This document shows positions 16,584 through 24,998 of a DNA stretch of 64,000 bases, piece after piece. Origin of the DNA: Halobacterium rubrum (lineage in GTDB: Archaea > Halobacteriota > Halobacteria > Halobacteriales > Halobacteriaceae); the NCBI RefSeq assembly GCF_021729015.1, contig NZ_JAJQQZ010000001.1:868001-932000 (forward strand). Direction: 5' to 3'. The position numbers were made by a program, and so were the translations under genes. Below the pieces are notes generated by a model, which worked only from the letters and a program-made list of their open reading frames with translations, did not search any database and was not told where the DNA came from. The stretch's first letter is position 1, and each line of letters starts with the position of its first letter.

Positions 16584-18011
16584 TCAGATTGCTCCTTCGA
16601 GGTCGACGCCCTCGGCGTAGTACCGGCCCCAGCCGTAGGCGGCCGCCATCACGACGACGCCGACGGCGATGGACGCGGGCTGCATGAACGCCACGAGCGC
16701 GAAGCTGGCTATCGCGCCGGCGACCGGCACCGCCGGATAGCCGGGGACTTCGAAGCTCGGGTCGTACCACTCGGGGTTCCGCCGCCGCAGCACCACCAGC
16801 GTCACGCACATCAGCCCGTACATCACGAGGTGGAGGAACGACGCTACCTCCGCGAGCAGTTCGGTCTGGCCGGTCGCGACGAGCACGAGAATCGGCCCGC
16901 CCGCGGAGAGCAACGCCACGTGTGGCGTCCCGTACCGGAGGTTCACTTCACTGGCTTTCCGGGGGAGCAGGGCGTCCCTGCTCAGCGCGTACACCGACCG
17001 TGACGCGCTCAGAATCGAGGCGTTCGCCGAGGAGAACGTCGCTAGCAGGCCGGCGCCGAGGATGGCGACGGCGCCGGGCGTCCCGAGTAGGTCGCGGGCG
17101 ACCTCGACCATCGCCGTCTCACCGAACTCGCCGAGGCGTTCGGCGCCGAACGCGCTGGTCGCGACGAAGATGGTGACGACGTAGAACACGGTGACGACGA
17201 CGACCGACCCGACCATCGCCGCCGGGAGGTTCCGGCCGGGGTCCTCGATCTCGCCGGCGACGGTCGCGACCTGCGCGAACCCGAGGTAGGAGGTGAACAC
17301 GAGCGCCGCCGTCGACAGCACCGGGAAGTACCCCTGCGAGAAGAACGCCTCCGGCGCCGTCTCGCGGCCGAAGACGCCCACTGCGTCGAGCACGCCGTAG
17401 GAGAGGAACACAGTCAGCACCACGAGCAGGATACCGACGACGACGTTCTGTATCGCGGACGTGTTCTCGGTACCGCCGATGCTCACCGCCGTGAGGACGG
17501 CGCCGAACACCAGCCCGGTGGCGACGACGGGACTGAACCCGAGGACGATGCCGAGTTCGGCGAGCACGGCGCTGGCGTAGTGGCCGAGCCCGACGAGGTA
17601 GAACGCCGACGCGAACATCAGGCCGAGCCAGAGACCGAGGCCGACGATTGCGCCGTACGCCGTCCCCAGTCCCCGGGAGACGAAGTAGTAGCCGCCCCCG
17701 CTGCGGGGCATCGCGGTCGCGAGTTCCGACGTCGGGAGCGCGACGAGCAACGCGATGCCGCCGCCGATGGCGAACGACAGCGTCGCCGCGAGGCCGGCGT
17801 TCTGGGCTGCCAGCCCCGGGAACACGAAGATGCCGGCGCCGATCATCGTCCCGATGCCGATCGCGAGGGCGCCGGTCAGTCCGATGGTGCGTTCGAGCTC
17901 GGAGTCGTCGTGTACTGTCGTCACACCTGTGACTACGCCGGCGTCGGTCTCCGGCGCCTCGCCGGCGACGTTCTCCCCCATCGGGTCTGCATCTGTCGGC
18001 TCGTTCGACAC
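16584..18011 (-). CDS. APC-family amino acid permease
   Basis: 475 residues, 12 predicted transmembrane segments after an acidic 35-residue N-terminus. The APC consensus start is [20 protein letters not shown] (helix 1 with the unwound GAGIF substrate site). Further typical blocks are [19 protein letters not shown] and GYLGFAQ-like [21 protein letters not shown]. Substrate is probably an amino acid or polyamine, not assignable. I chose the GTG at 18009-18011. The minus-strand box ATTTATCC at 18036-18043 is about 27 bases upstream, making the transcript near leaderless. It is followed directly by a Usp gene. Confidence 0.88.
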   Translation of the reverse strand: MSNEPTDADPMGENVAGEAPETDAGVVTGVTTVHDDSELERTIGLTGALAIGIGTMIGAGIFVFPGLAAQNAGLAATLSFAIGGGIALLVALPTSELATAMPRSGGGYYFVSRGLGTAYGAIVGLGLWLGLMFASAFYLVGLGHYASAVLAELGIVLGFSPVVATGLVFGAVLTAVSIGGTENTSAIQNVVVGILLVVLTVFLSYGVLDAVGVFGRETAPEAFFSQGYFPVLSTAALVFTSYLGFAQVATVAGEIEDPGRNLPAAMVGSVVVVTVFYVVTIFVATSAFGAERLGEFGETAMVEVARDLLGTPGAVAILGAGLLATFSSANASILSASRSVYALSRDALLPRKASEVNLRYGTPHVALLSAGGPILVLVATGQTELLAEVASFLHLVMYGLMCVTLVVLRRRNPEWYDPSFEVPGYPAVPVAGAIASFALVAFMQPASIAVGVVVMAAAYGWGRYYAEGVDLEGAI

Positions 18012-18034
18012 GTGATAGTGTTCGTCCACCGAGA

Positions 18035-18044
18035 GGATAAATCC
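18035..18044 (-). promoter_or_regulatory. TATA box of the permease-Usp operon
   Basis: GGATTTATCC on the minus strand, centred about 27 bases before the GTG at 18011. It supports that start codon and a leaderless transcript. Confidence 0.5.
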
Positions 18045-18179
18045 GGGTGGTAGCCGGGGTGGGCCGACGCCCGACGCCGCGCCGTCCGTGGACTCTCGAC
18101 GTCGGGACGACCGACCCACGGACGAAATTTCACCGGCAGAGCCACAAGACACTTGACGTTTATCGAGCCACCGAATGAC

Positions 18180-19184
18180 ATGGACCGCGAACGGCTCCTC
18201 GCTGCCGGCATCGCCGCCGTCGTCGTCGCGTCGGCGGTCGCGGCCGTCGCGATACCGGGCGTCGTCGCCGACACCGACCGCGACGACGTCCGGCCCGGCC
18301 GCGTCGACGTCGAGGAGGTGACCATCGCGGCGGACGGCACGTCGTCGGGGACCGTGGACCTCTCGGTCACCGCCTACCTCGACCACCGCGGCGGCGACTC
18401 GGAGAACGTCACCGTCGACGTGCGCGCGGTCGGCCTCGAGTCCGGACTGGTCGAGACCACCCGCAGCGTCGACGTCGACACCATCTCCGGCGACCGCGAG
18501 ACCCCCGTCAGCGTCGACGTCCCCGTCGCCCGCGACGGCGGCTACCGGATCGAGACCGTGCTGTACGCCGACGGCCAGCGCGTCGCCACGGTCGCCAAGT
18601 CTGTGCGCGGCGTCGGCAGCGTGCAGGCCGGCGGCCACGTGACCTTCCACCGGTTCGGCGCCGACCTCCCCGCCGTCCAGTACGCCGTCGCTGCGGCCGA
18701 CGGCAACACCACGACGCTGGAGGTGTCGACGTACCTCACGAACCGGGGTGCGGAGCCGTCCGGTGACGTCTCCGTGGAACTGGTCGTCCGGCAGGCCGAG
18801 TCGAACGTGGTCGCCGCCCGAACGACCGTCCCGGTCGACGACGTCGCCCCCGGAGCGACGGTGACACCCCGCGCAGCCGTCGACGTGCCCTCGGAGTACA
18901 ACTACTACCTCGACGCCATCCTCCGGAAGGACGGCGTCATCGTCGACACCGCGCGCAGCGCCGCCAACCTCGACCCACAGGAGCGCATCGAGGCGAACAC
19001 GACGGTCCGGGACACCGGCCTGCGCGTCGAGGACTTCGAGACGACGCGCGACGAACAGCCGGAGACGGAAGCCGGCGGCGACCAGTCGGCCGGCGGCAGC
19101 GTCCCCGGGTTCGGCCCGGTCGCCGCCCTCCTCGCCGTCGCCGCAGCAGCCACCCTCGCCGCCGCACGGAGGCGGTCACCATGA
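18180..19184 (+). CDS. Secreted surface protein with PGF-CTERM anchor
   Basis: 334 residues. An N-terminal hydrophobic segment ([20 protein letters not shown]) acts as signal peptide. Two beta-rich repeats of about 120 residues follow, each with a CARDB-like pattern ([21 protein letters not shown] and [20 protein letters not shown]). The C-terminus is a PGF-CTERM sorting signal: [20 protein letters not shown] followed by ARRR. Archaeosortase A would cleave this and attach a lipid. Several N-x-S/T sites suggest glycosylation. The ATG at 18180 starts the signal peptide. The next gene overlaps its stop (ATGA), so the two are co-translated. Confidence 0.82.
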   Translation: MDRERLLAAGIAAVVVASAVAAVAIPGVVADTDRDDVRPGRVDVEEVTIAADGTSSGTVDLSVTAYLDHRGGDSENVTVDVRAVGLESGLVETTRSVDVDTISGDRETPVSVDVPVARDGGYRIETVLYADGQRVATVAKSVRGVGSVQAGGHVTFHRFGADLPAVQYAVAAADGNTTTLEVSTYLTNRGAEPSGDVSVELVVRQAESNVVAARTTVPVDDVAPGATVTPRAAVDVPSEYNYYLDAILRKDGVIVDTARSAANLDPQERIEANTTVRDTGLRVEDFETTRDEQPETEAGGDQSAGGSVPGFGPVAALLAVAAAATLAAARRRSP

Positions 19185-19588
19185 GTGACAGAGACAGAAC
19201 CCAGTCGACCACCGACGACACCGACGACGACGGAGAAGCGCCGGCGGCTTCGACCGCCGAGACCGACACCGAGGACAGCAGCACCAGTACCAGCACCAGC
19301 AGCAACGACGGCAGCGTCCGTGGCGGCGCCGGCCGGGCTCGCGACGACGCCGGCGACGTTCGGGACCTCATCCTCCGGGGGGCCCTCGTGGTCCTCGGGT
19401 TCGTCGCCCTGGTCGCGTTCTTCCAGTTCTACACCAGCGCGGTCGCCGTCATCGACGAGTGGGTCGGCCGCGAGTACCGGGCGCTGTTCCGCGCGGCGTT
19501 CAACCTCGTCGTCCTGCTCGCCGCGGGCATCGGCATCTCCGTCGTCGTCCGCGAGCTCACCGGCAGCGACGGCGGCGGCGGGGTGTAA
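19181..19588 (+). CDS. Membrane protein co-transcribed with PGF-CTERM protein
   Basis: 135 residues. The first 55 are acidic and Ser/Thr-rich low complexity (SSTSTSTSSNDGS). Two transmembrane segments follow (LILRGALVVLGFVALVAFFQ and ALFRAAFNLVVLLAAGIGIS). Its ATG overlaps the stop of the surface-protein gene by four bases. I do not recognise a family; the pairing suggests a role in anchoring or assembling the upstream surface protein. Confidence 0.72.
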   Translation: MSDRDRTQSTTDDTDDDGEAPAASTAETDTEDSSTSTSTSSNDGSVRGGAGRARDDAGDVRDLILRGALVVLGFVALVAFFQFYTSAVAVIDEWVGREYRALFRAAFNLVVLLAAGIGISVVVRELTGSDGGGGV

Positions 19589-19906
19589 CCCCCGACGGCA
19601 CCGACAGAGCAATACTGCTGGACGGCGACCCACCGCGTAATGTCGCGTTCGCCGTCCGACTGGACGGACCGCGAGTTCCCGGTCGGCGACCCGGTGCAGC
19701 AGATGCGGTGGGGCAGAACTGCGAACCACGCTCGCTGCGTTCGCGCACTGCGACTCGCCCGATTCAAATCCGCCACACGCCAGTCGCCACGCCGTCACGC
19801 GCCAGCGACGGAGCCACCGCTGGCAGGCACGAGTTCGAGAGCAATGGACTGAAGCGAATTCCGAGCCGGGCCAGGGCAGTCCTCGGCGTCAGAAGTCCAG
19901 TAGAAG
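19589..19906. other. Gene-free spacer upstream of tRNA-Val
   Basis: No supportable gene. It contains a GA-type small hairpin on the minus strand at 19728-19746. At 19763-19774 there is a 12-base copy of the tRNA T-arm sequence TTCAAATCCGCC, in inverted orientation relative to the tRNA. Confidence 0.5.
19728..19746 (-). repeat. Degenerate GA-type interrupted palindrome
   Basis: Minus strand: 4-bp arms GCGC/GCGT around the 11-base core GAACGCAGCGA. The core begins and ends with GA and has a GCA triloop, as in the 44.5-kb array, but positions 3 and 9 do not pair (A/C). Copy is weaker than those in the array. Confidence 0.45.
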
Positions 19907-19981
19907 TGGGTTGGGGCGGATTTGAACCGCCGACCTCCTCCATGTCAAGGAGGTGTCATAGCCTGACTAGACCACCAACCC
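19907..19981 (-). tRNA. tRNA-Val (GAC)
   Basis: A complete cloverleaf on the minus strand: acceptor GGGTTGG/CCAACCC, anticodon stem CCTCC/GGAGG, loop TTGACAT with anticodon GAC, T arm GGCGG TTCAAAT CCGCC. Discriminator base A, CCA not encoded, no intron. It decodes GUC (and GUU) valine codons. Confidence 0.95.
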
Positions 19982-20515
19982 TCGTGGCCTCTCGCTGCAC
20001 TCCTTCGTAGTCCGGGGGTACAGTTGAAGGTTTCGAATCGGAGAAGGCACGAGGGGGCAGGGGAGACGCCACTTGCCGACCCCCGCTGGCGGGCCAGTCG
20101 TGCCCCCCGCATCCAGACGGACGTCCCTCGCTGCGACCGCGTCGGAGGTGCAGTCGGAGCCGCGGGCTCCCTCGGCTCGCGGACTGGCCGGGAGCCAGTC
20201 TCCTCAGCTCGACCGGTCGACGCCAGCGAGTACCGCGGCACGCCCGACGGCTCCGCCGAGTTTCTGCCCGGGAATCCGTCGCCGTCGGCGGTAGCTCGTG
20301 GCGACAGCCACAGCCGTCGAGCGGAGAACCTTCGACTGCAGCGCCTCGCTCACGAATCTCGCCCTCGTCGACCCCGGCCTCCGCCAGAGCGGCACCACCC
20401 AGACTGCCGGGTGCGAGCGACGCTTGTTGGCTCCGACCGCGCCGCCTCGACCCCTCGGCTCCGCCACCTGCCGTGTCACCGCACCGCACGACACGCTTAA
20501 GTGAACGTACAGACT
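19982..20515. other. Gene-free region upstream of trpD
   Basis: About 530 bases with no credible reading frame on either strand. It contains a perfect hairpin GACTGGC-CGGGA-GCCAGTC (20182-20200) and the 12-base palindrome TCGACCGGTCGA (20209-20220). It may be decayed coding sequence. I see no RNA gene in it. Confidence 0.5.
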
Positions 20516-20541
20516 TGTACACTATAACCCGAAATAGTACA
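20516..20541. promoter_or_regulatory. trp promoter with overlapping inverted repeat
   Basis: TGTAC-AC-TAT, eight bases, then ATA-GTACA: an imperfect inverted repeat that includes the A/T box ACTATAAC. The box is centred about 29 bases before the trpD ATG, so the repeat covers the TATA and could be a repressor site. The transcript would be almost leaderless, which excludes classic leader-peptide attenuation. Confidence 0.5.
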
Positions 20542-20553
20542 TTGGTGTCCACA

Positions 20554-21567
20554 ATGCAGGAATACATCGAGCGCGTCGCGGCCGGCGAGGACCTCTCCCT
20601 CGACGCCGCTCGCGACGCCGTCACGCGACTGTTCGAGGACGCGACCGACGCCGAAATCGGGGCGCTGCTCGCCGCGCTCCGCGCGAAAGGCGAGACCGAG
20701 ACCGAGATCGCGGGGTTCGCCCAGGGGATGCGGGAGGCCGCCAACACCGTCGACCCCGACCGCGAGCCGCTGGTCGACACCTGCGGCACCGGCGGCGACG
20801 ACTACGACACCATCAACGTCTCCACGACGTCCACGATGGTCGCGGCGGGCGCGGGCGTTCCCGTCGCCAAACACGGCAACTACTCCGTCTCCTCGTCGTC
20901 GGGTAGCTCCGACGTCCTCGAGGCCGTCGGGGTCGACCTGGACACCGACCCGGAGGCCGTCGAAGCACGCATCGAGGACGACGGCATCGGCTACATGCAC
21001 GCCCCCGAGTTCCACCCGGCGATGAAGGCCGTCATCGGGCCGCGCCGCGAACTCGGCGTGCGCACCATCTTCAACGTCCTCGGCCCGCTCACGAACCCCG
21101 CCGGCGCGGACGCGCAGGTCGTCGGCGTCTACGACCCAGACCTCGTCCCCGTGCTCGCTCGTGCCCTCTCCCACATGGGCGTCGACCGCGCGCTCGTCGT
21201 GCACGGCGACGGCCTCGACGAGTTCGCGCTCCACGGCGAGTCGACGGTCGCGGAGCTCCACGAGGACGGCAGCATCGAGGAGTACACCGTCACGCCCGAG
21301 GACTTCGGCGTCGCAGAGGCGCCCATCGACGCCGTCGCCGGTGGCTCGCCCGACGAGAACGCGGAAGACCTCCGCGACATCGTCACCGGCTACCTGACCG
21401 GGCCGAAGCGTGACATCATCCTCGCGAACGCGGGCGCAGCCATCTACGTCGCCGGCGAGGCCGACTCGCTGCGCGACGGCGCCGAGCGCGCTGCCGAAGC
21501 CATCGACTCCGGCGCCGCCGCGAAGACGCTGGAGCGCCTCCGCGAACCCCACGCGGCGGCCCAGTGA
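20554..21567 (+). CDS. trpD: Anthranilate phosphoribosyltransferase
   Basis: 337 residues. It transfers phosphoribose from PRPP to anthranilate. The PRPP loop is DTCGTGGDDYDTINVST near residue 75, followed by VAKHGNYSVSSSSGSSDVLE (Lys and Ser/Asn anthranilate site) and NVLGPLTNP. It is the first gene of trpDFEG, with an ATG at 20554 close behind the promoter. Its TGA shares one base with the trpF ATG. Feedback control is expected through TrpE rather than TrpD. Confidence 0.95.
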   Translation: MQEYIERVAAGEDLSLDAARDAVTRLFEDATDAEIGALLAALRAKGETETEIAGFAQGMREAANTVDPDREPLVDTCGTGGDDYDTINVSTTSTMVAAGAGVPVAKHGNYSVSSSSGSSDVLEAVGVDLDTDPEAVEARIEDDGIGYMHAPEFHPAMKAVIGPRRELGVRTIFNVLGPLTNPAGADAQVVGVYDPDLVPVLARALSHMGVDRALVVHGDGLDEFALHGESTVAELHEDGSIEEYTVTPEDFGVAEAPIDAVAGGSPDENAEDLRDIVTGYLTGPKRDIILANAGAAIYVAGEADSLRDGAERAAEAIDSGAAAKTLERLREPHAAAQ

Positions 21568-22214
21568 TGACCCGCGTGAAGGTCTGCGGGCTGACGACCG
21601 AACGCGACCTCGAGGCTGCGGTCGACGCCGGCGCCGACGCCGTCGGTGTCATCGCGGACGTCTCCGTGGACACGCCCCGGGAGGTCGCCGTCGAGGGCGC
21701 CGCAACACTGGTCGAGTCGGTGCCACCGCTCGTGACCAGCGTGCTCGTCACGATGCCGGAGACCGCCGAGCGAGCGGTCGAGCTCGCGGAGACGGTCGCC
21801 CCGGACGCCATCCAGCTCCACGGCGACCTCCCGCTCGGCGACGTGGCGTACGTCAGCGCGAACACCGACGTGGCCGTGCTGCAGGTCGTCGACGCCGGCG
21901 ACCCGACGGCCGCCCGGTACGACGACGTCGTCGACGCGCTGCTCGTGGACTCCGTCGGCGAGGACGGCGGCGGCGGCACCGGCCGCACGCACGACTGGGA
22001 CGCCACCCGGGAGTTCGCCGCGGACGTGGACTCGCCGGTCGTGCTCGCGGGCGGGCTCACTCCGGCGAACGTCCGGGACGCCGTCGACGCCGTCGACCCG
22101 TTCGCCGTCGACGTGGCGTCCGGCGTCGAGGCCGCGCCGGGCGAGAAGGACCACGACGCAGTCGAGGCGTTCGTCGCGAACGCGACCGAGCCACGCGAGG
22201 TCGAGCCGCTGTGA
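21567..22214 (+). CDS. trpF: Phosphoribosylanthranilate isomerase
   Basis: 215 residues, a TIM barrel converting PRA to CdRP. The first strand carries the catalytic Cys (VKVCGLTTERDLEAAVDAGA), and the second catalytic Asp is in ALLVDS. Phosphate-binding loops are VLAGGLTPANV and VDVASGVEAAPGEKD. It overlaps trpD and trpE by one base at each end (TGATG), so translation is coupled. A GTG one codon upstream is an alternative start. Confidence 0.93.
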   Translation: MTRVKVCGLTTERDLEAAVDAGADAVGVIADVSVDTPREVAVEGAATLVESVPPLVTSVLVTMPETAERAVELAETVAPDAIQLHGDLPLGDVAYVSANTDVAVLQVVDAGDPTAARYDDVVDALLVDSVGEDGGGGTGRTHDWDATREFAADVDSPVVLAGGLTPANVRDAVDAVDPFAVDVASGVEAAPGEKDHDAVEAFVANATEPREVEPL

Positions 22215-23845
22215 TGGACACCGACCGCGACGCCTTCATCGACCTCGCCGCCGATGGCCCCGCCGTCGTCCGGGTCGCCGCCGAGCTCGACGTCGACGTG
22301 TCGCCGCTGACGGCCTACGACGCGCTGGTCGACGGCGACCACGGTTTCCTGCTGGAGAGCGCTGAGAAGACCTCGGCGAGCGACCCCGACGGCGCGTTCC
22401 AGCCGTCTGGCGCCGACGAGGCGCGCCACGCCCGGTACTCGTTCGTCGGCTACGACCCCGCCGCCGTCGTCACCGTCGACCCGGACGAGACGAGCGTTCG
22501 ACGGCTGCGCGACGACCGCGTCGTCGACCGTCTCGACGGCGACGGTGACGGCGACGTGCTCGACCGCCTCCGGGGCGCGCTCCCCGGCGTCGACCGCCGG
22601 AACTTCCCCGCCGAGGACCGCCAGCTGCTCGACGGCGGTCTGGTGGGCTTTCTCGCGTACGACGCCGTCTACGACCTCTGGCTCGACGAAGTCGGCGTCG
22701 AGCGCCCGGAGACGCCGCTGCCGGACGCCGAGTTCGCGCTCACCACGCGCACGCTCGTCTTCGACCGCGCGACCGACTCTGTCTCGCTGGTGTTCACGCC
22801 AGTCGTCGACGACGACGACGCCGGCGCCGTCTACGACGAGCTGGCGGTCGAGGCCGAGCGCGTGCGGGACGCCCTGCGCACTGTCGACGACCCGGAGTTC
22901 GGTGGGTTCCGCGTGACCGACGAGCGCGCGGGCGACCGCGACGAGTACGAGGCCGCCGTCGAGACGGCCAAGGAGGCGGTCCTCGACGGCGAGGTCTACC
23001 AGGCCGTCGTCTCCCGGACCCGGGAGCTGGACGGTAACGTCGACCCGCGCGGCCTCTACGACGCGCTCCGAGACGTGAATCCCTCGCCCTACATGTTCCT
23101 GCTGGAGCACGGCGACCGCACCGTCGTCGGCGCCAGCCCGGAGACGCTCGTGGCAGTCCACGGGGACACCGTACTCAACAATCCCATCGCGGGCACGTGT
23201 CCGCGCGGCGCGAGCCCGGTCGAGGACCGGCGGCTGGCGGGCGAGATGCTCGCCGACGAGAAGGAGCGAGCCGAGCACACGATGCTCGTCGACCTCGCGC
23301 GCAACGACGTCCGCCGCGTCAGCGAGGCCGGGAGCGTCGAGGTCCCGGAGTTCATGCGCGTGCTGAAGTACAGCCACGTCCAGCACATCGAGTCCACCGT
23401 CACGGGGACGCTCGCCGGCGACGTGGACGCATTCGACGCGACCCGGGCGTCGTTCCCGGCGGGCACGCTGTCGGGCGCGCCGAAGGTCCGCGCGATGGAG
23501 CACATCGACGCCCTCGAAGCCAGCCCGCGGGGCATCTACGGCGGCGGCGTCGGCTACTTCTCGTGGACCGGCGACGCCGAGTTCGCCATCACGATCCGGT
23601 CGGCGACCGTGGAGCACGGAGAGAACCCGGATACTCTTCGCGTGCGCGCCGGCGCCGGAGTGGTCGCCGACAGCGACCCGGCCGCCGAGTTCGACGAGAC
23701 GGAGGCGAAGATGGACGGCGTGCTCGCGGCCGTCGACCGCGTGCGCGTGGACGACACCGAGGACGGTGAGGCCGACACCGCCACCGGAGGCGGCGGTCCG
23801 GAGTCCGACGGTGAGGCCGACCCAGCGGAGGTGCAGCAGCGATGA
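22214..23845 (+). CDS. trpE: Anthranilate synthase component I
   Basis: 543 residues of the chorismate-binding family, producing anthranilate with the TrpG glutaminase. The N-terminal LLES motif (FLLESAEKTSASD) is the tryptophan feedback site. The catalytic core has NPSPYMFLLE, PIAGTCPRG, DLARNDVRRV, PAGTLSGAPK and GIYGGGVGYFSW. An acidic tail of about 35 residues is typical of halophilic proteins. The chorismate enzyme lies between trpF and trpG, with a four-base overlap into trpG, so subunit amounts are likely balanced. Confidence 0.95.
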   Translation: MDTDRDAFIDLAADGPAVVRVAAELDVDVSPLTAYDALVDGDHGFLLESAEKTSASDPDGAFQPSGADEARHARYSFVGYDPAAVVTVDPDETSVRRLRDDRVVDRLDGDGDGDVLDRLRGALPGVDRRNFPAEDRQLLDGGLVGFLAYDAVYDLWLDEVGVERPETPLPDAEFALTTRTLVFDRATDSVSLVFTPVVDDDDAGAVYDELAVEAERVRDALRTVDDPEFGGFRVTDERAGDRDEYEAAVETAKEAVLDGEVYQAVVSRTRELDGNVDPRGLYDALRDVNPSPYMFLLEHGDRTVVGASPETLVAVHGDTVLNNPIAGTCPRGASPVEDRRLAGEMLADEKERAEHTMLVDLARNDVRRVSEAGSVEVPEFMRVLKYSHVQHIESTVTGTLAGDVDAFDATRASFPAGTLSGAPKVRAMEHIDALEASPRGIYGGGVGYFSWTGDAEFAITIRSATVEHGENPDTLRVRAGAGVVADSDPAAEFDETEAKMDGVLAAVDRVRVDDTEDGEADTATGGGGPESDGEADPAEVQQR

Positions 23846-24456
23846 GGGTGCTGTTCGTGGATAACTTCGACTCGTTCACGTACAACCTCGTGGAGTACGT
23901 CTCCGAGCAGACGCTGCCGGACAGCCGGCCCGAGACCGAGGTCGTGAAGAACACGGCGTCGCTGGCCGACGTACGGAACTACGACCCGGACGCCGTCGTC
24001 GTCAGTCCGGGGCCGGGCCACCCCGAGAACGACCGGGACGTCGGCGTGACGGCGGACGTCCTCCGGGAGGTCGGCCCCGACGTGCCGACACTCGGCGTCT
24101 GTCTCGGGATGGAGGCCGCCGTCTACGAGTACGGCGGCGAGGTCGGTCGCGCGCCCGAACCGATGCACGGCAAGACCAGTCCCGTCGACCACGACGGCGA
24201 CGGCGTGTTCGCGGGCGTCCAGCAGGGGTTCCCGGCCGCCCGCTACCACTCGCTGGCCTGCACCGAGATCCCGGACTGCTTCGAGGTCACGGCGGAGACC
24301 GCCGACGGGACGCTGGCGATGGGCGTCCGGCACCGCGAGTACCCCATCGAGTGCGTGCAGTTTCACCCGGAGTCCGTACTCACGGGCGCCGGCCACGACA
24401 TCGTCGAGAACTTCCTCCGGTCGGCACTGCCGCCAGCGGCGACGGCCGGCGAGTAG
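23842..24456 (+). CDS. trpG: Anthranilate synthase component II (glutamine amidotransferase)
   Basis: 204 residues, class I glutaminase. The catalytic nucleophile is Cys87 in LGVCLGME and the His-Glu pair is in VQFHPESVLTG. The N-terminus VLFVDNFDSFTYNLVEYV is TrpG/PabA-typical. PabA activity cannot be excluded, but the operon position behind trpE makes TrpG the better call. The ATG overlaps the trpE stop by four bases. It ends the trpDFEG operon; trpC, trpA and trpB are not in this window. Confidence 0.93.
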   Translation: MRVLFVDNFDSFTYNLVEYVSEQTLPDSRPETEVVKNTASLADVRNYDPDAVVVSPGPGHPENDRDVGVTADVLREVGPDVPTLGVCLGMEAAVYEYGGEVGRAPEPMHGKTSPVDHDGDGVFAGVQQGFPAARYHSLACTEIPDCFEVTAETADGTLAMGVRHREYPIECVQFHPESVLTGAGHDIVENFLRSALPPAATAGE

Positions 24457-24461
24457 GGCTG

Positions 24462-24701
24462 TCAGAACAGTCCGCCGGCCAGCGTCGAGACCACCCACAG
24501 CCCCGCGACCACGAGGGTCGCGAGGACGACGAGTTTCCACGCGACACTCAACACGAATCGGCCGACGAGAACCACGACGCCGATGGCGACCAGCGCGAGC
24601 AACAGCGTCCCCAGCGGCGACCCGGTCAGGCCGCCGACGGCGGCCAGTGCAGCGAGCATGGTGACGGCCACGGAGCGGACGGTGGTAAGTCTGTGGGCCA
24701 C
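24462..24701 (-). CDS. Small hydrophobic membrane protein
   Basis: 79 residues with two or three hydrophobic stretches (VAVTMLAALAAVGGLTGS, LLLALVAIGVVVLVGRFVL, VVLATLVVAGLWVVSTLAG). No motif or named family that I recognise. It is convergent with trpG, 5 bases between stops. Third-position GC and the acceptable start (ATG at 24699-24701) support coding. Confidence 0.55.
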   Translation of the reverse strand: MAHRLTTVRSVAVTMLAALAAVGGLTGSPLGTLLLALVAIGVVVLVGRFVLSVAWKLVVLATLVVAGLWVVSTLAGGLF

Positions 24702-24944
24702 ACCCCCTGCGTTCGGGTGGAAGACGAAACTGAAGTCCCGGCGCCGTCCCGGAGATGTGGTGGCCAGCTGTCGCCACTTTCACCTCGCTTTGGGAGCCTT
24801 CATATTCGGCCCGGACGTAGGACGCAGACACGCCGAATTGGGGCGGCGCGAGCGGCCCGGTTCAGGGGGTACCGAGAACACAACTACTAACCTCCCGTGC
24901 CGGCTACCAGTGTGTCGTTCCCGAACACCGACGTTCACCCATAC
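24702..24944. other. Spacer with nrdJ promoter region
   Basis: No gene seen. The best A/T box on the plus strand is AACTACTAACC at 24882-24892, which would give a start of transcription near 24913 and an untranslated leader of about 30 bases before the short upstream frame at 24945. I see no cobalamin riboswitch fold here. Confidence 0.4.
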
Positions 24945-24998
24945 ATGAAATTCCAACCCACCACTTCACGGACTGTCGCGCCGAGGGATAGCCGATGA
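24945..24998 (+). CDS. Possible 17-codon upstream ORF of nrdJ
   Basis: ATG at 24945 opens a frame of 17 codons whose TGA (24996-24998) overlaps the nrdJ ATG in the context CGATGAGC. The peptide begins MKFQPTT and has no obvious function. The exact four-base overlap is what one expects of translational coupling or a regulatory leader peptide. It may also be chance. Confidence 0.35.
   Translation: MKFQPTTSRTVAPRDSR

Noticed and set aside
20024-20500. Frames of up to 158 codons upstream of trpD
   Set aside because: Arg/Pro/Ser-rich shadows in both strands; no recognisable fold and no promoter.
24702-24944. Cobalamin riboswitch upstream of nrdJ
   Set aside because: No B12-box-like sequence and no extended fold is seen, and such riboswitches are not typical of haloarchaea.
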